In this document: one piece after another, positions 5,373 to 14,088 of the stretch
How the letters are laid out: each line of letters begins with the position of its first letter
Position numbering within the stretch: position 1 is the stretch's first letter
Virus record (IMG/VR): IMGVR_UViG_3300025133_000685
Coordinates: 1 to 21,654 of that record
DNA: 21,654 nt
Source of the DNA: a virus
Direction: 5' to 3' (one strand)
The notes under the pieces: generated by a model
Database searches by the model: none
Told to the model about the DNA's origin: nothing
The model's input: only the letters and a program-made list of their open reading frames with translations
Program-made: the position numbers and the translations under genes

Positions 5373-7132
5373 TGGCTTATGGAGTAGGATTATCAAAAAT
5401 TGGAGTTATTAAAAATAAGCTCAAAGTTTATAAAAAGAGGAAAGAGCCTTGGCTAAACCACTATCAATTGCTTGGTGAATTTGTAAATAACCGTAAGCAA
5501 AATTTTAATGAAGTCAATGAGCAGGGTGCTTTCCTTTCTAAAGATATCTTTGATAACACCGCTACAAAGGCAGCAGAGACAGCAGCATCATCTATTCTTG
5601 GACAGTTGTGGCCGAGTGCTGCACAGTCTTTTGAATTAGTTAGATCAAGGAATATTTCAGATACCGAGGAGAATAGAGAATACTTCAGGTTTGCTACTGA
5701 AGAAGCTATCTCCATGATGGACGATTCTAGATCAGGACTTGCGGTTGCTTTAACAGAAATCGCTTTTGATGATGTTGTTTTCGGTACTGTAGGTCTTGGT
5801 GTGTTTAAAGCTAAGGAGAATAAAGCATTACCTATCAGGTATGTATCTTGGGATGTTAAGACGATGCATATTGATGAGGATGAGAATAAATTAGTAGATA
5901 CAATATATAACGAAAAAACTATGACTATTCGACAGGCAGTTCTCGAATATGGTCTAGAGAATTTAAGTGCAGCAAACCAAGAGAAATTTAGTAATGGTCA
6001 AGAGATGGAGAACATAGTTATTATCCATGCTATTGAACCTCGTATGGAAGGTGATAGAACTAAATTTGGCAATAAGAGTATGCCAATAGCGTCAATACAT
6101 TTTGAGTTTAAATCAGAAAAGATTTTAAAGGAGAGTGGTTTTGACGAGATGCCGGTACTTGTCACCCGGTTGCGTAAGGCTATGGGAGAAGTACAAGGTA
6201 GATCTCTTGCGATGGCTGCTCTCCCGGATATTATAGAACTTAATGTTATATGGGAAACATTGACAGTTGCTGCAGAGAAGTTGGCGGATCCACCTCTTGC
6301 TATATTAGGAGATGGGGATCTTGGTACAACTACCATTGATACAAGTGCTGGTGCGATAAATGTTTTCAATATTGCTAACAGAACAGGAGTTGCTAAACCT
6401 ATTGTAGAGATATCTACAGTTGGGGATATACAACCTTTAATGTTAATGATTGATAAGTTGACTGAGTCTATAACAAATCACTTTATGATTGATAGGCTCC
6501 TTGACCTCAATAACGAAACAAGGATGACTCTTGGTGAAGCGAATATTCGTAACGAGCTTAGAGGTCAGTCTCTTGGATCACTCTTTACAAGGAAGAAAGC
6601 AGAGCTCTTTAATAATATGATTGAGAGATCTATAGCTATATTCTCAGAAGCTGGTAGGCTTGGAGTAGCTAGTGGTTCAGAAGAGGAAGCATCTTTAATT
6701 ACTGCCGGGATAGAGCCTATTATAATCCCTGATGAGATAGTTAGAAAGGCAGCTGCCGGTGAGGAGATATATAAAATTAAATATATCTCTCCAGCGGAAA
6801 GAGCAACTAAGGCTGAAGAGGTACAAGGTAATATGGCTGTGATTGATGTTCTTAATAATACAATGCCTTATAAACCAGACATTGTTGATAATGTTAATTT
6901 GGATGCACTTATTAAACGTACAGCAGAGCTTACTGGTGCTTCGGCAGAGATTATTAATGGTCTTGATGTTATCAAGAAAGTAAGAGAAGCAACAGCTGCA
7001 GCACAAGCTCAACAGCAGCAATTAGAGCAAGCAAGAGAAGGATCAGAAACTGTTAGGAATATAGCTCAGGCTGAAGCAACAGCTGGAGCACAAAATGGCT
7101 CTTTACCCTCTGGGGGAGGTGGTAAGAAGTAA
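5372..7132 (+). CDS. portal / head-to-tail connector protein
   Basis: 586 residues, of the podovirus head-tail connecting family (T7 gp8-like). A ring of such subunits forms the DNA entry vertex and nucleates the prohead. Visible features fit the family. The helical N-terminus has KKRKEPWLNHYQLLGEFV. This is followed by FDNTATKAAETAASSILGQLWP, split here as FDNTATKAAE and TAASSILGQLWP. 'LRKAMGEVQGRSLAMAALPD' appears in the middle, and the crown region contains 'MTLGEANIRNE'. The last 50 residues are Gln/Ala-rich, probably coiled coil, with a Gly-rich tail. It is slightly longer than T7 gp8. It overlaps its neighbour on each side by one base, consistent with coupled translation. Confidence 0.9.
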   Translation: MAYGVGLSKIGVIKNKLKVYKKRKEPWLNHYQLLGEFVNNRKQNFNEVNEQGAFLSKDIFDNTATKAAETAASSILGQLWPSAAQSFELVRSRNISDTEENREYFRFATEEAISMMDDSRSGLAVALTEIAFDDVVFGTVGLGVFKAKENKALPIRYVSWDVKTMHIDEDENKLVDTIYNEKTMTIRQAVLEYGLENLSAANQEKFSNGQEMENIVIIHAIEPRMEGDRTKFGNKSMPIASIHFEFKSEKILKESGFDEMPVLVTRLRKAMGEVQGRSLAMAALPDIIELNVIWETLTVAAEKLADPPLAILGDGDLGTTTIDTSAGAINVFNIANRTGVAKPIVEISTVGDIQPLMLMIDKLTESITNHFMIDRLLDLNNETRMTLGEANIRNELRGQSLGSLFTRKKAELFNNMIERSIAIFSEAGRLGVASGSEEEASLITAGIEPIIIPDEIVRKAAAGEEIYKIKYISPAERATKAEEVQGNMAVIDVLNNTMPYKPDIVDNVNLDALIKRTAELTGASAEIINGLDVIKKVREATAAAQAQQQQLEQAREGSETVRNIAQAEATAGAQNGSLPSGGGGKK

Positions 7133-7425
7133 TGTTAACACCAAGGGAGAAAGCGGCAAGAAAAATAGAAGAAAATAAGGCTAAAGAAAAGGTAGATGAT
7201 AAAGTTAAGACTTTTTATAATGAAGTCGCTGCTACCGAGGAGGGTAGAGAGTTATTTAAGCATTTAATGAAAAGTTTAGGTTTCCTTAAAAATACTGTTA
7301 CAATGAACCCGAACACAGGAGAAGTAAATGAAAAGTCGTCTGTTTATCTGGAAGCTCGTAGGAGTGTATATTTAGAGATGCGTAGAAATATTTTAGCAAA
7401 ACATTTAAAGAAAATTGAATTTTAA
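7132..7425 (+). CDS. Bbp19-like small structural-region protein
   Basis: 97 residues. After a charged N-terminus, the pattern 'FYNEVAATEEGRELFKHLMK' followed by 'EARRSVYLEMRRNIL' resembles Bbp19 of Bordetella phage BPP-1. Relatives are small proteins encoded between portal and scaffold in many podoviruses, with no firmly assigned function. The start overlaps the portal stop by one base (TAATG). Its position and size fit the family well. The assignment is from pattern memory and would need a profile search. Confidence 0.6.
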   Translation: MLTPREKAARKIEENKAKEKVDDKVKTFYNEVAATEEGRELFKHLMKSLGFLKNTVTMNPNTGEVNEKSSVYLEARRSVYLEMRRNILAKHLKKIEF

Positions 7426-7436
7426 GGGGCGGAGAA

Positions 7437-8297
7437 ATGATGGAAAAAAATGGGATATTAAGAGAAGTTGATGATGGTAGTGGTGGAAGTGGAGGGGTAC
7501 AGGAACAGATAGATGTTAGTTCTACTATACCCATGCACAGTAATGTTACCCCGGAAGATGGTTCAGAATTTTCTGTTCCAGAAGAATACAAAGATAGAGG
7601 CTATTTAAAAGATGTAAAGAGTTTGGATGATGTCTATAAGAAACTTGATGGTGCTCAGAGTCTGATAGGTAAAACGAGAGTTAATTTTCCTACTGATGAA
7701 TCGTCAGATGAGGATAGATTAGCTTTCAATATTGCTAGTGGGATGCCTGAGACAGCTGAGGAGTATGCCTTTGAATTTGCTGAAGGTGTAGAAAGGGATG
7801 AGGGCTTTGAGGCTCAAATAAAAGAACTATTCCATTCAGCTGGGATTTCTGGTAAGGCAGCTACTACGATTCAAACAGGTTTTGATACGATAGTAGCTGA
7901 GATGACTAAAGCAGTAGAGGAGGATAAGACTGCTGAGTTTGAAGAGATGACTACATCAATGTTTGGTGGTAAGACTGCTGAGGTATTAGCTGGTGGAGAA
8001 GCATTACTACAGGAGAATCTCCCAGAAGAGCTTTTTGAGAGATTTGAGGCTCTCCCTAATGATGCTAAAATGGCAATGGCTGTAGTTCTTGATAATATAA
8101 GAAATAGATATATAAATGAAGATAGTATTAATGATCTTAATGGTGGTAGTGTGGGAGTTAATGATGTAGAAGGGCTTAGAAAACAAGCTTTGGCTTTGAG
8201 AGATAGCCCGGCATACAAAGATGGATTCCATAAAGATCATAAAAAAGTAAATGACCAAATTAGAGAGATATATGCGAGGATTAGTAAAATGAGTTAA
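7437..8297 (+). CDS. scaffolding protein
   Basis: 286 residues, acidic and mostly helical. The N-terminus has a Gly/Ser-rich flexible segment (13-20), then SVPEEYKDRGYLKDVKSLDD and VYKKLDGAQSLIGK (46-79), a pattern found in podovirus scaffolds. The middle is Glu-rich (EEDKTAEFEEM). The C-terminus (DSPAYKDGFHKDHKKVNDQI onward) is basic and helical, which in scaffolds usually contacts the capsid protein. It would guide capsid assembly and leave before maturation. The ribosome binding site GGGGCGGAG precedes tandem ATGs at 7437 and 7440. Its place between connector and capsid supports the call. Confidence 0.82.
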   Translation: MMEKNGILREVDDGSGGSGGVQEQIDVSSTIPMHSNVTPEDGSEFSVPEEYKDRGYLKDVKSLDDVYKKLDGAQSLIGKTRVNFPTDESSDEDRLAFNIASGMPETAEEYAFEFAEGVERDEGFEAQIKELFHSAGISGKAATTIQTGFDTIVAEMTKAVEEDKTAEFEEMTTSMFGGKTAEVLAGGEALLQENLPEELFERFEALPNDAKMAMAVVLDNIRNRYINEDSINDLNGGSVGVNDVEGLRKQALALRDSPAYKDGFHKDHKKVNDQIREIYARISKMS

Positions 8298-8450
8298 ATA
8301 TAGTGGGTATCTGGAAACAGTCCACTGTTAATAGTCAAACTATTTGGTGTAAGCTACCAAAAAAAGCCAAGGCACTTCCGATGATGCTGAGTCGGGCATA
8401 GTTACTGATCTTATTTAATAATTTTTGGATTTAGTAGGGAGAAATTGACT
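8298..8450 (+). promoter_or_regulatory. structured leader upstream of the capsid gene
   Basis: This is the longest gap inside the gene cluster. It can fold into four consecutive hairpins. 8302-8326 has AGGUGG-type pairing of AGTGG with CCACT and an inner CTG/CAG stem closed by a GAAA tetraloop. 8330-8344 is AATAGT/ACTATT, 6 bp. 8345-8359 is TGGT/ACCA. 8378-8395 is CCGA/TCGG. GGGAG at 8436-8441 region then precedes the capsid ATG. It may set capsid mRNA stability, processing or translation level. No clear promoter or T-tract terminator is seen. Confidence 0.45.
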
Positions 8451-9335
8451 ATGTCGGATACAATTGATAAGGCGATGATCATCCAGTTTAGTGATAATCT
8501 GAGACATGAATCACAGCAGATCAAGGCAAGACTTAGACCTTATGTACAGGTTAAGCCTATGATTGGCGATGTTTTTGCATTTGATGGTCTGGGTGATGTA
8601 GAAGCTAGGGAAGTTGCAGGGCGAGTACAGGCAACAGTTTTTGATGACATTGATCATCTTAGAAGGAAGATTACACGAAGAAGGTTCGTTGTTACTCTTC
8701 CTATTGATAAGATGGATAAGCTCGGTGTATTATGTGAGCCTCAGAGTGAATATGCTCGTGCATGTATTACTGCTATGGAAAGAGTATTTGATAGGGTTGG
8801 TGTTGACGCTTTATTTGCTACTGTTTCAACTGGTAGGGATTTTGAGACTGATGTTACTTTTGCCAATGATGGCACAAACACAGTTACAGCGACTGCTGGA
8901 TTGACTTACGAAAAATTACTGGAGATTCATCAGTTCTGGATTGATGCTGATGTAGGTAATGACATTTCTGAAAATATGGTTTTTGCAATCACTGGTGATG
9001 AGCATACTGCTCTAATGGGTGAAGCTGAACTTATAAGTGGTGATTACTCAAGGCAGTTTGTTGTAGACAAAGGTTCTATCGTAAATGCTATGGGTCTTGA
9101 TCTTGTTAAGTTTGCTGCTAATGCAAGGAGTCCTATTCTTCCGGTATCTTCTGGTGTAAGAAGTTGTTTTGCTATGACTTCTAGAGGTCTGTGTTATGGT
9201 CTATCTCAGGATATGGAAATAACTATTAAAGACAGGCCAGACCTTGTAAATGTAAATCAGGTTCAGATTTCTGGTATCTTGGGAGCTGTTAGAACCGAAG
9301 GTGCACATGTACAGAAGGTCACAACAACTGACTAA
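8451..9335 (+). CDS. major capsid protein
   Basis: 294 residues; several hundred copies would form the icosahedral shell. Its size, the N-terminal 'QFSDNLRHESQQIKARLRPY', the central basic strand 'RRKITRRRFVVTLPIDKMDK' and the C-terminal 'KDRPDLVNVNQVQISGILGA' fit podovirus capsid proteins of the HK97-like fold. Gene order scaffold, capsid, decoration supports this. I choose ATG 8451, about 9 nt after GGGAG; an in-frame TTG at 8445 would be too close to that site. No separate protease gene is seen, so maturation by cleavage is not indicated. Confidence 0.87.
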   Translation: MSDTIDKAMIIQFSDNLRHESQQIKARLRPYVQVKPMIGDVFAFDGLGDVEAREVAGRVQATVFDDIDHLRRKITRRRFVVTLPIDKMDKLGVLCEPQSEYARACITAMERVFDRVGVDALFATVSTGRDFETDVTFANDGTNTVTATAGLTYEKLLEIHQFWIDADVGNDISENMVFAITGDEHTALMGEAELISGDYSRQFVVDKGSIVNAMGLDLVKFAANARSPILPVSSGVRSCFAMTSRGLCYGLSQDMEITIKDRPDLVNVNQVQISGILGAVRTEGAHVQKVTTTD

Positions 9336-9379
9336 TTTTACTAAATTATCTGATTTATAGACTTTTCAAGGAGGTTTTC

Positions 9380-9913
9380 ATGGCAGTAGATAAATATGTA
9401 CACTCGACTGTAGAAGCTGGTAAGATTGTAAGTGCTGCTTTGGTCAATGGGGCTAGAGTAATTGGGATGACAGCAACTGAAGAGATAGATGCTGATGGTG
9501 ATGGTTCAGTATACCGCTTTTTCAAGGGTGTTTCTGGGAACCTGATACCTTACGAAATGAAGGTATACGTTGATGATGCTGTAACATTAGCAGTTGATAC
9601 TGATATAGGGCTGTACAACCCTACAGCGTATAATGGTGATGATGGTGCAGTAATTGATGTGGATGTTTTTGCAGATAGTCTGGATCTTGCCCCTTCTGGT
9701 GGTGCTCTTCCGGGTACTGTTGCTGGAGCTACTGAAACGCCAGCTGACGGTTTGTGCTCTATTGATATTGCAGATCGTACTAAGAAGATTTATGAGCTTG
9801 CCGGGCATACAGCATTGACTGCTAAACCGGGATATGATATCTGTGTTACTACTAATACGGATACTGGTGCTGCTGGTACGGTGACTATTGTTGCATTATT
9901 CTTAGAAACATAA
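9380..9913 (+). CDS. putative capsid decoration (cement) protein
   Basis: 177 residues, rich in Val, Asp, Gly and Thr, with predicted beta-strand character throughout and no membrane segment. Examples of likely strands are KIVSAALVNGARVIGMTA and YEMKVYVDDAVTLAV. In BPP-1-like and other podoviruses, a beta-rich protein of this size directly after the capsid gene binds the outside of the shell. That is the basis of the call; no catalytic motif is seen. A strong AAGGAGG site precedes ATG 9380, suggesting high expression. A terminator follows directly. Confidence 0.6.
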   Translation: MAVDKYVHSTVEAGKIVSAALVNGARVIGMTATEEIDADGDGSVYRFFKGVSGNLIPYEMKVYVDDAVTLAVDTDIGLYNPTAYNGDDGAVIDVDVFADSLDLAPSGGALPGTVAGATETPADGLCSIDIADRTKKIYELAGHTALTAKPGYDICVTTNTDTGAAGTVTIVALFLET

Positions 9914-9930
9914 GAATAATATTTATTTTT

Positions 9931-9968
9931 AAGTGGTGCGGTGTTAACTCATCGCACCACTTTTATTT
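9931..9968 (+). terminator. rho-independent terminator after the head genes
   Basis: A 13-nt arm (9931-9943) pairs with 9950-9962, with one G.U pair, around the loop TTAACT. T-rich sequence lies on both sides (9922-9930 and 9961-9967), so it may work mainly rightward and weakly leftward. It separates the highly expressed head genes from the tail genes and would lower tail-gene transcription if partly read through. No promoter is apparent between it and ATG 9981. Confidence 0.8.
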
Positions 9969-9980
9969 AAAGGAAAAAAC

Positions 9981-10622
9981 ATGAGTAAAACAGCTACTTC
10001 AAAAGTCGCAGTTTGTAATTTATCAATGGATCACATTGCTGGTGGTATTATTGTCAATATTGATAATCCTACTACTGAGCAAGAGATCAAATGTGCAAGA
10101 TGGTATGATGTTACTCGTAGGGCGTTACTTCGAGCACATCCTTGGGTTTTTGCACGAGCTAGATCTGTTGCTTCCAGAGATTCGACCACCCCAATGCATG
10201 GTTGGGCAGATGCCTATAACCTACCTAATGACCTTATTAGATTAAATTTTATAGGGGATGATAGTTTATCAGATTTGAAACAAGCTTATGCTCTTGAAGG
10301 TAGACAAATTCTCATGGATAATAGCGGTGCAACTTCTATTAATATTGGGTATACTAAAGATGAAGTCATTGTTACAAAGTTTGATGCTCTCTTTGTAGAT
10401 TTATTGGCTGTTGAGATTGCTTGGCGTGTTGCTTTTGCTTTTAATCTAAAACCTTCACTTAAAAATGAATTGCGATTAACGAGGGATGAACTGAGGATAG
10501 AAGCTAAAGCGGTGAATAGTCAGGAGAGGCCACCAGTTAGAATACAACATAGTAAATTTATATCAGCAAGACGGAATTTAAATTCAAATGTGGCGGGTAA
10601 AAATACAATATTTAACTCATGA
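9981..10622 (+). CDS. tail tubular protein A-like (T7 gp11-like adaptor)
   Basis: 213 residues. The N-terminal 'VAVCNLSMDHIAGG' followed by 'EIKCARWYDVTRRALLRAHP' and 'WVFAR' is the signature of the gp11-type ring that joins portal to tail nozzle. The middle segment 'WADAYNLPNDLIRL' and the C-terminal helices 'LAVEIAWRVAF' also fit. The predicted role is a dodecameric adaptor on the portal. The ribosome binding site AAGGA is at 9969-9973. The stop overlaps the start of the next gene by 4 nt (ATGA), and the two products would be consecutive tail layers. Confidence 0.85.
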   Translation: MSKTATSKVAVCNLSMDHIAGGIIVNIDNPTTEQEIKCARWYDVTRRALLRAHPWVFARARSVASRDSTTPMHGWADAYNLPNDLIRLNFIGDDSLSDLKQAYALEGRQILMDNSGATSINIGYTKDEVIVTKFDALFVDLLAVEIAWRVAFAFNLKPSLKNELRLTRDELRIEAKAVNSQERPPVRIQHSKFISARRNLNSNVAGKNTIFNS

Positions 10623-13183
10623 CAGTCAGAAATGTAGACCAAACGGATTTTTCTTCCGGGGAGCTTTCACCTAAAGTCCAAGGAAGATTCCAACTTGACC
10701 TTTATAAAAGAGGACTTGAGATCTGTGAGAACTTTATTACAGAACCTCAAGGACCTGCACGTTTTCGTACCGGTACAAAGTATGTAAACCATACAAGATT
10801 AAACCGAACAGCAAGACTTCTTCCTTTCCAGTTTAATGATGAGCAGTCTTATGTACTTGAGCTCACTGATCTTTATATGCGTATATTTAAAGATGAGGGG
10901 GTTATTCTTGAGGATGATGTCACAGTCACAAGTACAACCAATGCCACACCTGTTGTTGTTACTGCTACATCTCATGGGTATTCTGATGGTGATGAGGTTG
11001 CTCTTTCCGGAATATCAACAGCTACGGATCTTAATGGTAAGTATTATCTTGTAGCGAATAAAACTGCTAATACTTTTGAAATTACAGATATTGACGGTAC
11101 AGATATAGCAGGAACTGCTGCTGGTACAGGTGGCGTAGCTTCTAAGATTTTTGAATTGTCACTTCCCTATCGTGAATCAGAGTTATTTGATATAGACTTC
11201 GATCAGAATGCTGATACGTTAACAGTCACACATAACAATCATGATATTATAAATATAACAAGGACAGGCCATTCAGCCTGGACTGCTTCTACTTATTCCC
11301 GCACTAATGACCCTTTCCCTGCCAGAGTTATAACAGGGATCACTCAGGCTAATCCCGGAGTGGTTACAGCAGCAGCTCATGGTTTTGCTAACGGTGCTAC
11401 AGTTACAATACAGGAAGTTGTTGGTATGACAGAAGTAAATGGTGTTTCCTATATTGTTGCTAATCAGACAACAAATACTTTTGAGTTAACTAATTCTGCA
11501 GGATATAATATAAATACTTCAGCATTAACAGCTTATAGCTCTGCTGGAACAGTTGGGGACTACCCGTCAGCTATTGGGTATTATGAGGGTAGAAGGTTCT
11601 TTGGTGGTACTAAAACTCTCCCGGAAACTTTTTGGGGGACAAGAGGACCTGACTCATCAACGGATGGTTTACCAAGATATTCAGATCATACAGCAGGGAC
11701 TGATGCAGACCATGCGGTTAGTTTCACTTTGGCTCCTTCTTACGAGGGTACAGTGAATGGTATCGAATGGATTGCTGGTATGAGTTCCTTTTTAGCGATG
11801 GGTACTTTTGGAGGAGTTAACAAAGCAATAGGTAGTGGTCTTGAAGAACCTATTGCCCCTGACAGTATAAATGTTAAACCAATATCTGATGTCGGGAGTG
11901 CACATACGAGCCCTATACCAAGAGGTAGTGTAATTATATACATACAAAGAGGTAGGTTAAAAATAAGAAGTCTGGAGTTTGATGCTCTTGCAGATGGGTT
12001 CACTCCTATAGATAGGAATTTTGTTGCTGATCATATATCTGTTAGTGGTTTTAAACAACTAGCATTCCAAGATGGAGATCCGGATATTCTCTGGGGAGTG
12101 TTAAATAATGGTAACTTTACTGGTTTAACATTTAAGACAAGTGAAGATATTTCTGGATGGCATAGGCATATTATTGGTGGTGTGGATGTTAAAGTTAAAT
12201 CAGCCGCAACAATATCCCAACCTACTAGTTTCGATCAGTTATGGGTTGTTGTTGAGAGAACAATAGATGGTGTAACCCGAAGATACGTTGAATTTTTTAC
12301 TGCAGAAGCAGTAATGCCCCGTAGATCAGATTTTGTATCTGGGGATGCTAATGAGGTAGCAGATGATGAAATTTTCAGTAATGCAATGTTTGAAGCTCAG
12401 AAAGAGTATATACATGTTGATAGTGCATTAACATATGATGGTTCCTTAACGGGGGGTGACGCTGGTGCTACGCTGACACCTGCCTCGGCAGCGATAGCTA
12501 CTAGCGTCACGTTTACTGCAAGTGCAGCAGTATTTACATCTTCTATGGTAGGTCGTGAGCTATGGAAAAAGGCGATTGATGGTGTGGGTGAGGGTAGGGC
12601 GGTTATAACTGCTTACACCGATACTACGCATGTTGATTGTACTATTACTAAAGCATTTGATAATACTAATGCAATGGCTGCAGGAGATTGGTATCTCACT
12701 ACAAGCACTTTATCTGGATTAAGTCATCTTGAAGGAGAAACAATAACAGCAATCACTGATGGTGGAGAACATCCCGAAGGTTTAACTGTATCAAATGGAT
12801 CGACTACTTTGAACTTTCAGGCTAGTAAAGTTCATATTGGTAAACAGTATAGTGGTAGACTCAGGACTTTAAATTTAGAACCCGGTGGAGAGACAGGACC
12901 TGCTCATGCAAAACCAAGTAGAATTGTTAAAATTAATCCTAGATTCCATAACACTGCCAGAGCTAGAATAGGTACAGATTTTTATGGTTTAAAAGAATTA
13001 GTTTTTAGGAAAACATCAAGTTCTACAAATAGACCTTCGCCATTGTTTTCTGGGATACCTGATGAGTCTATTATTTTTCCAGATACTTGGCAAAAAGGTA
13101 AACAGATTATAATTGAGCAGACTCACCCATTACCATGTATTGTGCAGTCTCTTGACATGTTCATGGAAGTGGCTGATGAATAG
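10619..13183 (+). CDS. tail tubular protein B-like (T7 gp12-like nozzle)
   Basis: 854 residues. The N-terminus 'TDFSSGELSPKVQGRFQLDL' and 'FITEPQGPARFRTGTKYV' is typical of podovirus nozzle proteins. Two related inserts lie at about 101-160 and 237-313. Each has 'VVTA..HG...G..V', then 'NG..Y.VAN.T.NTFE.T', matching the E1_FCCH-like domain that recurs in phage tail proteins. The rest is beta-rich, with 'WGTRGPDSSTDGLPRYSDHT' and 'LEGETITAITDGGEHPEGLT' in the positions seen in relatives. It would form the six-fold nozzle that carries the fibres and through which DNA leaves. It is longer than T7 gp12, partly because of the inserts. Confidence 0.85.
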   Translation: MTVRNVDQTDFSSGELSPKVQGRFQLDLYKRGLEICENFITEPQGPARFRTGTKYVNHTRLNRTARLLPFQFNDEQSYVLELTDLYMRIFKDEGVILEDDVTVTSTTNATPVVVTATSHGYSDGDEVALSGISTATDLNGKYYLVANKTANTFEITDIDGTDIAGTAAGTGGVASKIFELSLPYRESELFDIDFDQNADTLTVTHNNHDIINITRTGHSAWTASTYSRTNDPFPARVITGITQANPGVVTAAAHGFANGATVTIQEVVGMTEVNGVSYIVANQTTNTFELTNSAGYNINTSALTAYSSAGTVGDYPSAIGYYEGRRFFGGTKTLPETFWGTRGPDSSTDGLPRYSDHTAGTDADHAVSFTLAPSYEGTVNGIEWIAGMSSFLAMGTFGGVNKAIGSGLEEPIAPDSINVKPISDVGSAHTSPIPRGSVIIYIQRGRLKIRSLEFDALADGFTPIDRNFVADHISVSGFKQLAFQDGDPDILWGVLNNGNFTGLTFKTSEDISGWHRHIIGGVDVKVKSAATISQPTSFDQLWVVVERTIDGVTRRYVEFFTAEAVMPRRSDFVSGDANEVADDEIFSNAMFEAQKEYIHVDSALTYDGSLTGGDAGATLTPASAAIATSVTFTASAAVFTSSMVGRELWKKAIDGVGEGRAVITAYTDTTHVDCTITKAFDNTNAMAAGDWYLTTSTLSGLSHLEGETITAITDGGEHPEGLTVSNGSTTLNFQASKVHIGKQYSGRLRTLNLEPGGETGPAHAKPSRIVKINPRFHNTARARIGTDFYGLKELVFRKTSSSTNRPSPLFSGIPDESIIFPDTWQKGKQIIIEQTHPLPCIVQSLDMFMEVADE

Positions 13184-13613
13184 AGAGGTAGAAATATATG
13201 ATCTGCAATTGTCAGATCTTGATGGGATGAATATTGACTACCATGAGTTTGAAGATGTCGATAATTTTAGAGAGCGATTAGAAACAGTAATTGAAGATGG
13301 AGTTGCAAAGTTAGTAAAAAGTAAAGGTAGGGTTGTAGCTGCTATTGGCTATGTCCCTTTTTGGCCGGGAGTATGCGAAGTGTGGGCAGTGGCTAATTTA
13401 CCTATTGTAAATAAAGGTATTTATGCTCTTACTTTAAAATATGCTATTGAGGAGTTTGTTGTTCCAAAAGGTTTTCATAGGATGCAAGCAACAGTCTTAA
13501 AGGATGATCCGAGTGAGTCTTTTTATGAAAAAATAGGTTTTAAAAGTGAGGGTGTTTTAAAGGAGTATGATACTATGAAACGTGACTATAAAATGTGGGC
13601 GAGGATAATATAA
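13176..13613 (+). CDS. GNAT-fold protein in the position of T7 gp13
   Basis: 145 residues. I use ATG 13176, which overlaps the nozzle stop by 8 nt; a longer frame from 13113 lies inside the nozzle gene and is unlikely. Features of the GNAT fold are the strands VVAAIGYVPF (53-62) and CEVWAVANLP (67-76), a helix at 79-97, the strand HRMQATVLKD (101-110), and the C-terminal FYEKIGFKSEGVLKEY (116-131), the last being the clearest acetyltransferase-like signature. The canonical acetyl-CoA loop (Q/RxxGxG/A) is poorly kept at 76-85. T7 gp13, an assembly factor at the same place, is also GNAT-like. It may therefore be an assembly protein that has lost catalysis, or an active acetyltransferase. Confidence 0.75.
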   Translation: MNREVEIYDLQLSDLDGMNIDYHEFEDVDNFRERLETVIEDGVAKLVKSKGRVVAAIGYVPFWPGVCEVWAVANLPIVNKGIYALTLKYAIEEFVVPKGFHRMQATVLKDDPSESFYEKIGFKSEGVLKEYDTMKRDYKMWARII

Positions 13614-13614
13614 A

Positions 13615-14079
13615 ATGAATCAGGTTATACAGGCAGCAAGTTTTATTGGGCAAGCAGTAGTTACCCGAACAGCATCTAATATATTTACTGGAGTGGGTGC
13701 AGCCTCATCAATGACAAGTGGGATACTTGCACAAAGGTCTTATAACACAGAAGCTGAGCTACAGGATGAGCAAGGGAGTCTCTTGAATGAGGAAGCTATA
13801 GCAGAGGCTGCTAAAATTGATGCAGATAGTAAATCAGAGATTGCTGCAGTAACTATGAGTTATGTTAAGGGTGGGGTACTTGTTAGTAGTGGTTCACCAT
13901 TACTTGCGATTAATGAGAAAATGGTAGAGGATAAAAAACTTAGCGATTCAAAAAGAGCTCAAGGATATTCACAAAAGAGATTAGCTTCTAAGAAAGCAAG
14001 TATAGCAAGAAATAAAGGTAGATCAGCTATTGTTGGTGGTACTGGGCAAGCAATTCGCACACTAACTGATTTTATATAG
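13615..14079 (+). CDS. putative internal virion protein (T7 gp14-like position)
   Basis: 154 residues. The N-terminus is Ala/Gly/Ser-rich and weakly hydrophobic (5-40), followed by an Ala/Glu-rich helix (45-80). 'GVLVSSGSPLLAINEKM' (87-103) matches the 'G...SSGSPL' pattern of small internal virion proteins in podoviruses. The C-terminus is basic (KRLASKKASIARNKGR). In T7 the protein at this position is ejected into the host outer membrane with its two larger neighbours. The start follows the previous stop by 1 nt, suggesting coupling. Confidence in the structural role is moderate; the exact function is inferred from gene order. Confidence 0.65.
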   Translation: MNQVIQAASFIGQAVVTRTASNIFTGVGAASSMTSGILAQRSYNTEAELQDEQGSLLNEEAIAEAAKIDADSKSEIAAVTMSYVKGGVLVSSGSPLLAINEKMVEDKKLSDSKRAQGYSQKRLASKKASIARNKGRSAIVGGTGQAIRTLTDFI

Positions 14080-14088
14080 GGAGTTAAT

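Noticed and set aside
8445-8450. TTG start for the capsid gene
   Set aside because: It would leave only about 4 nt from the GGGAG site; ATG 8451 has normal spacing.
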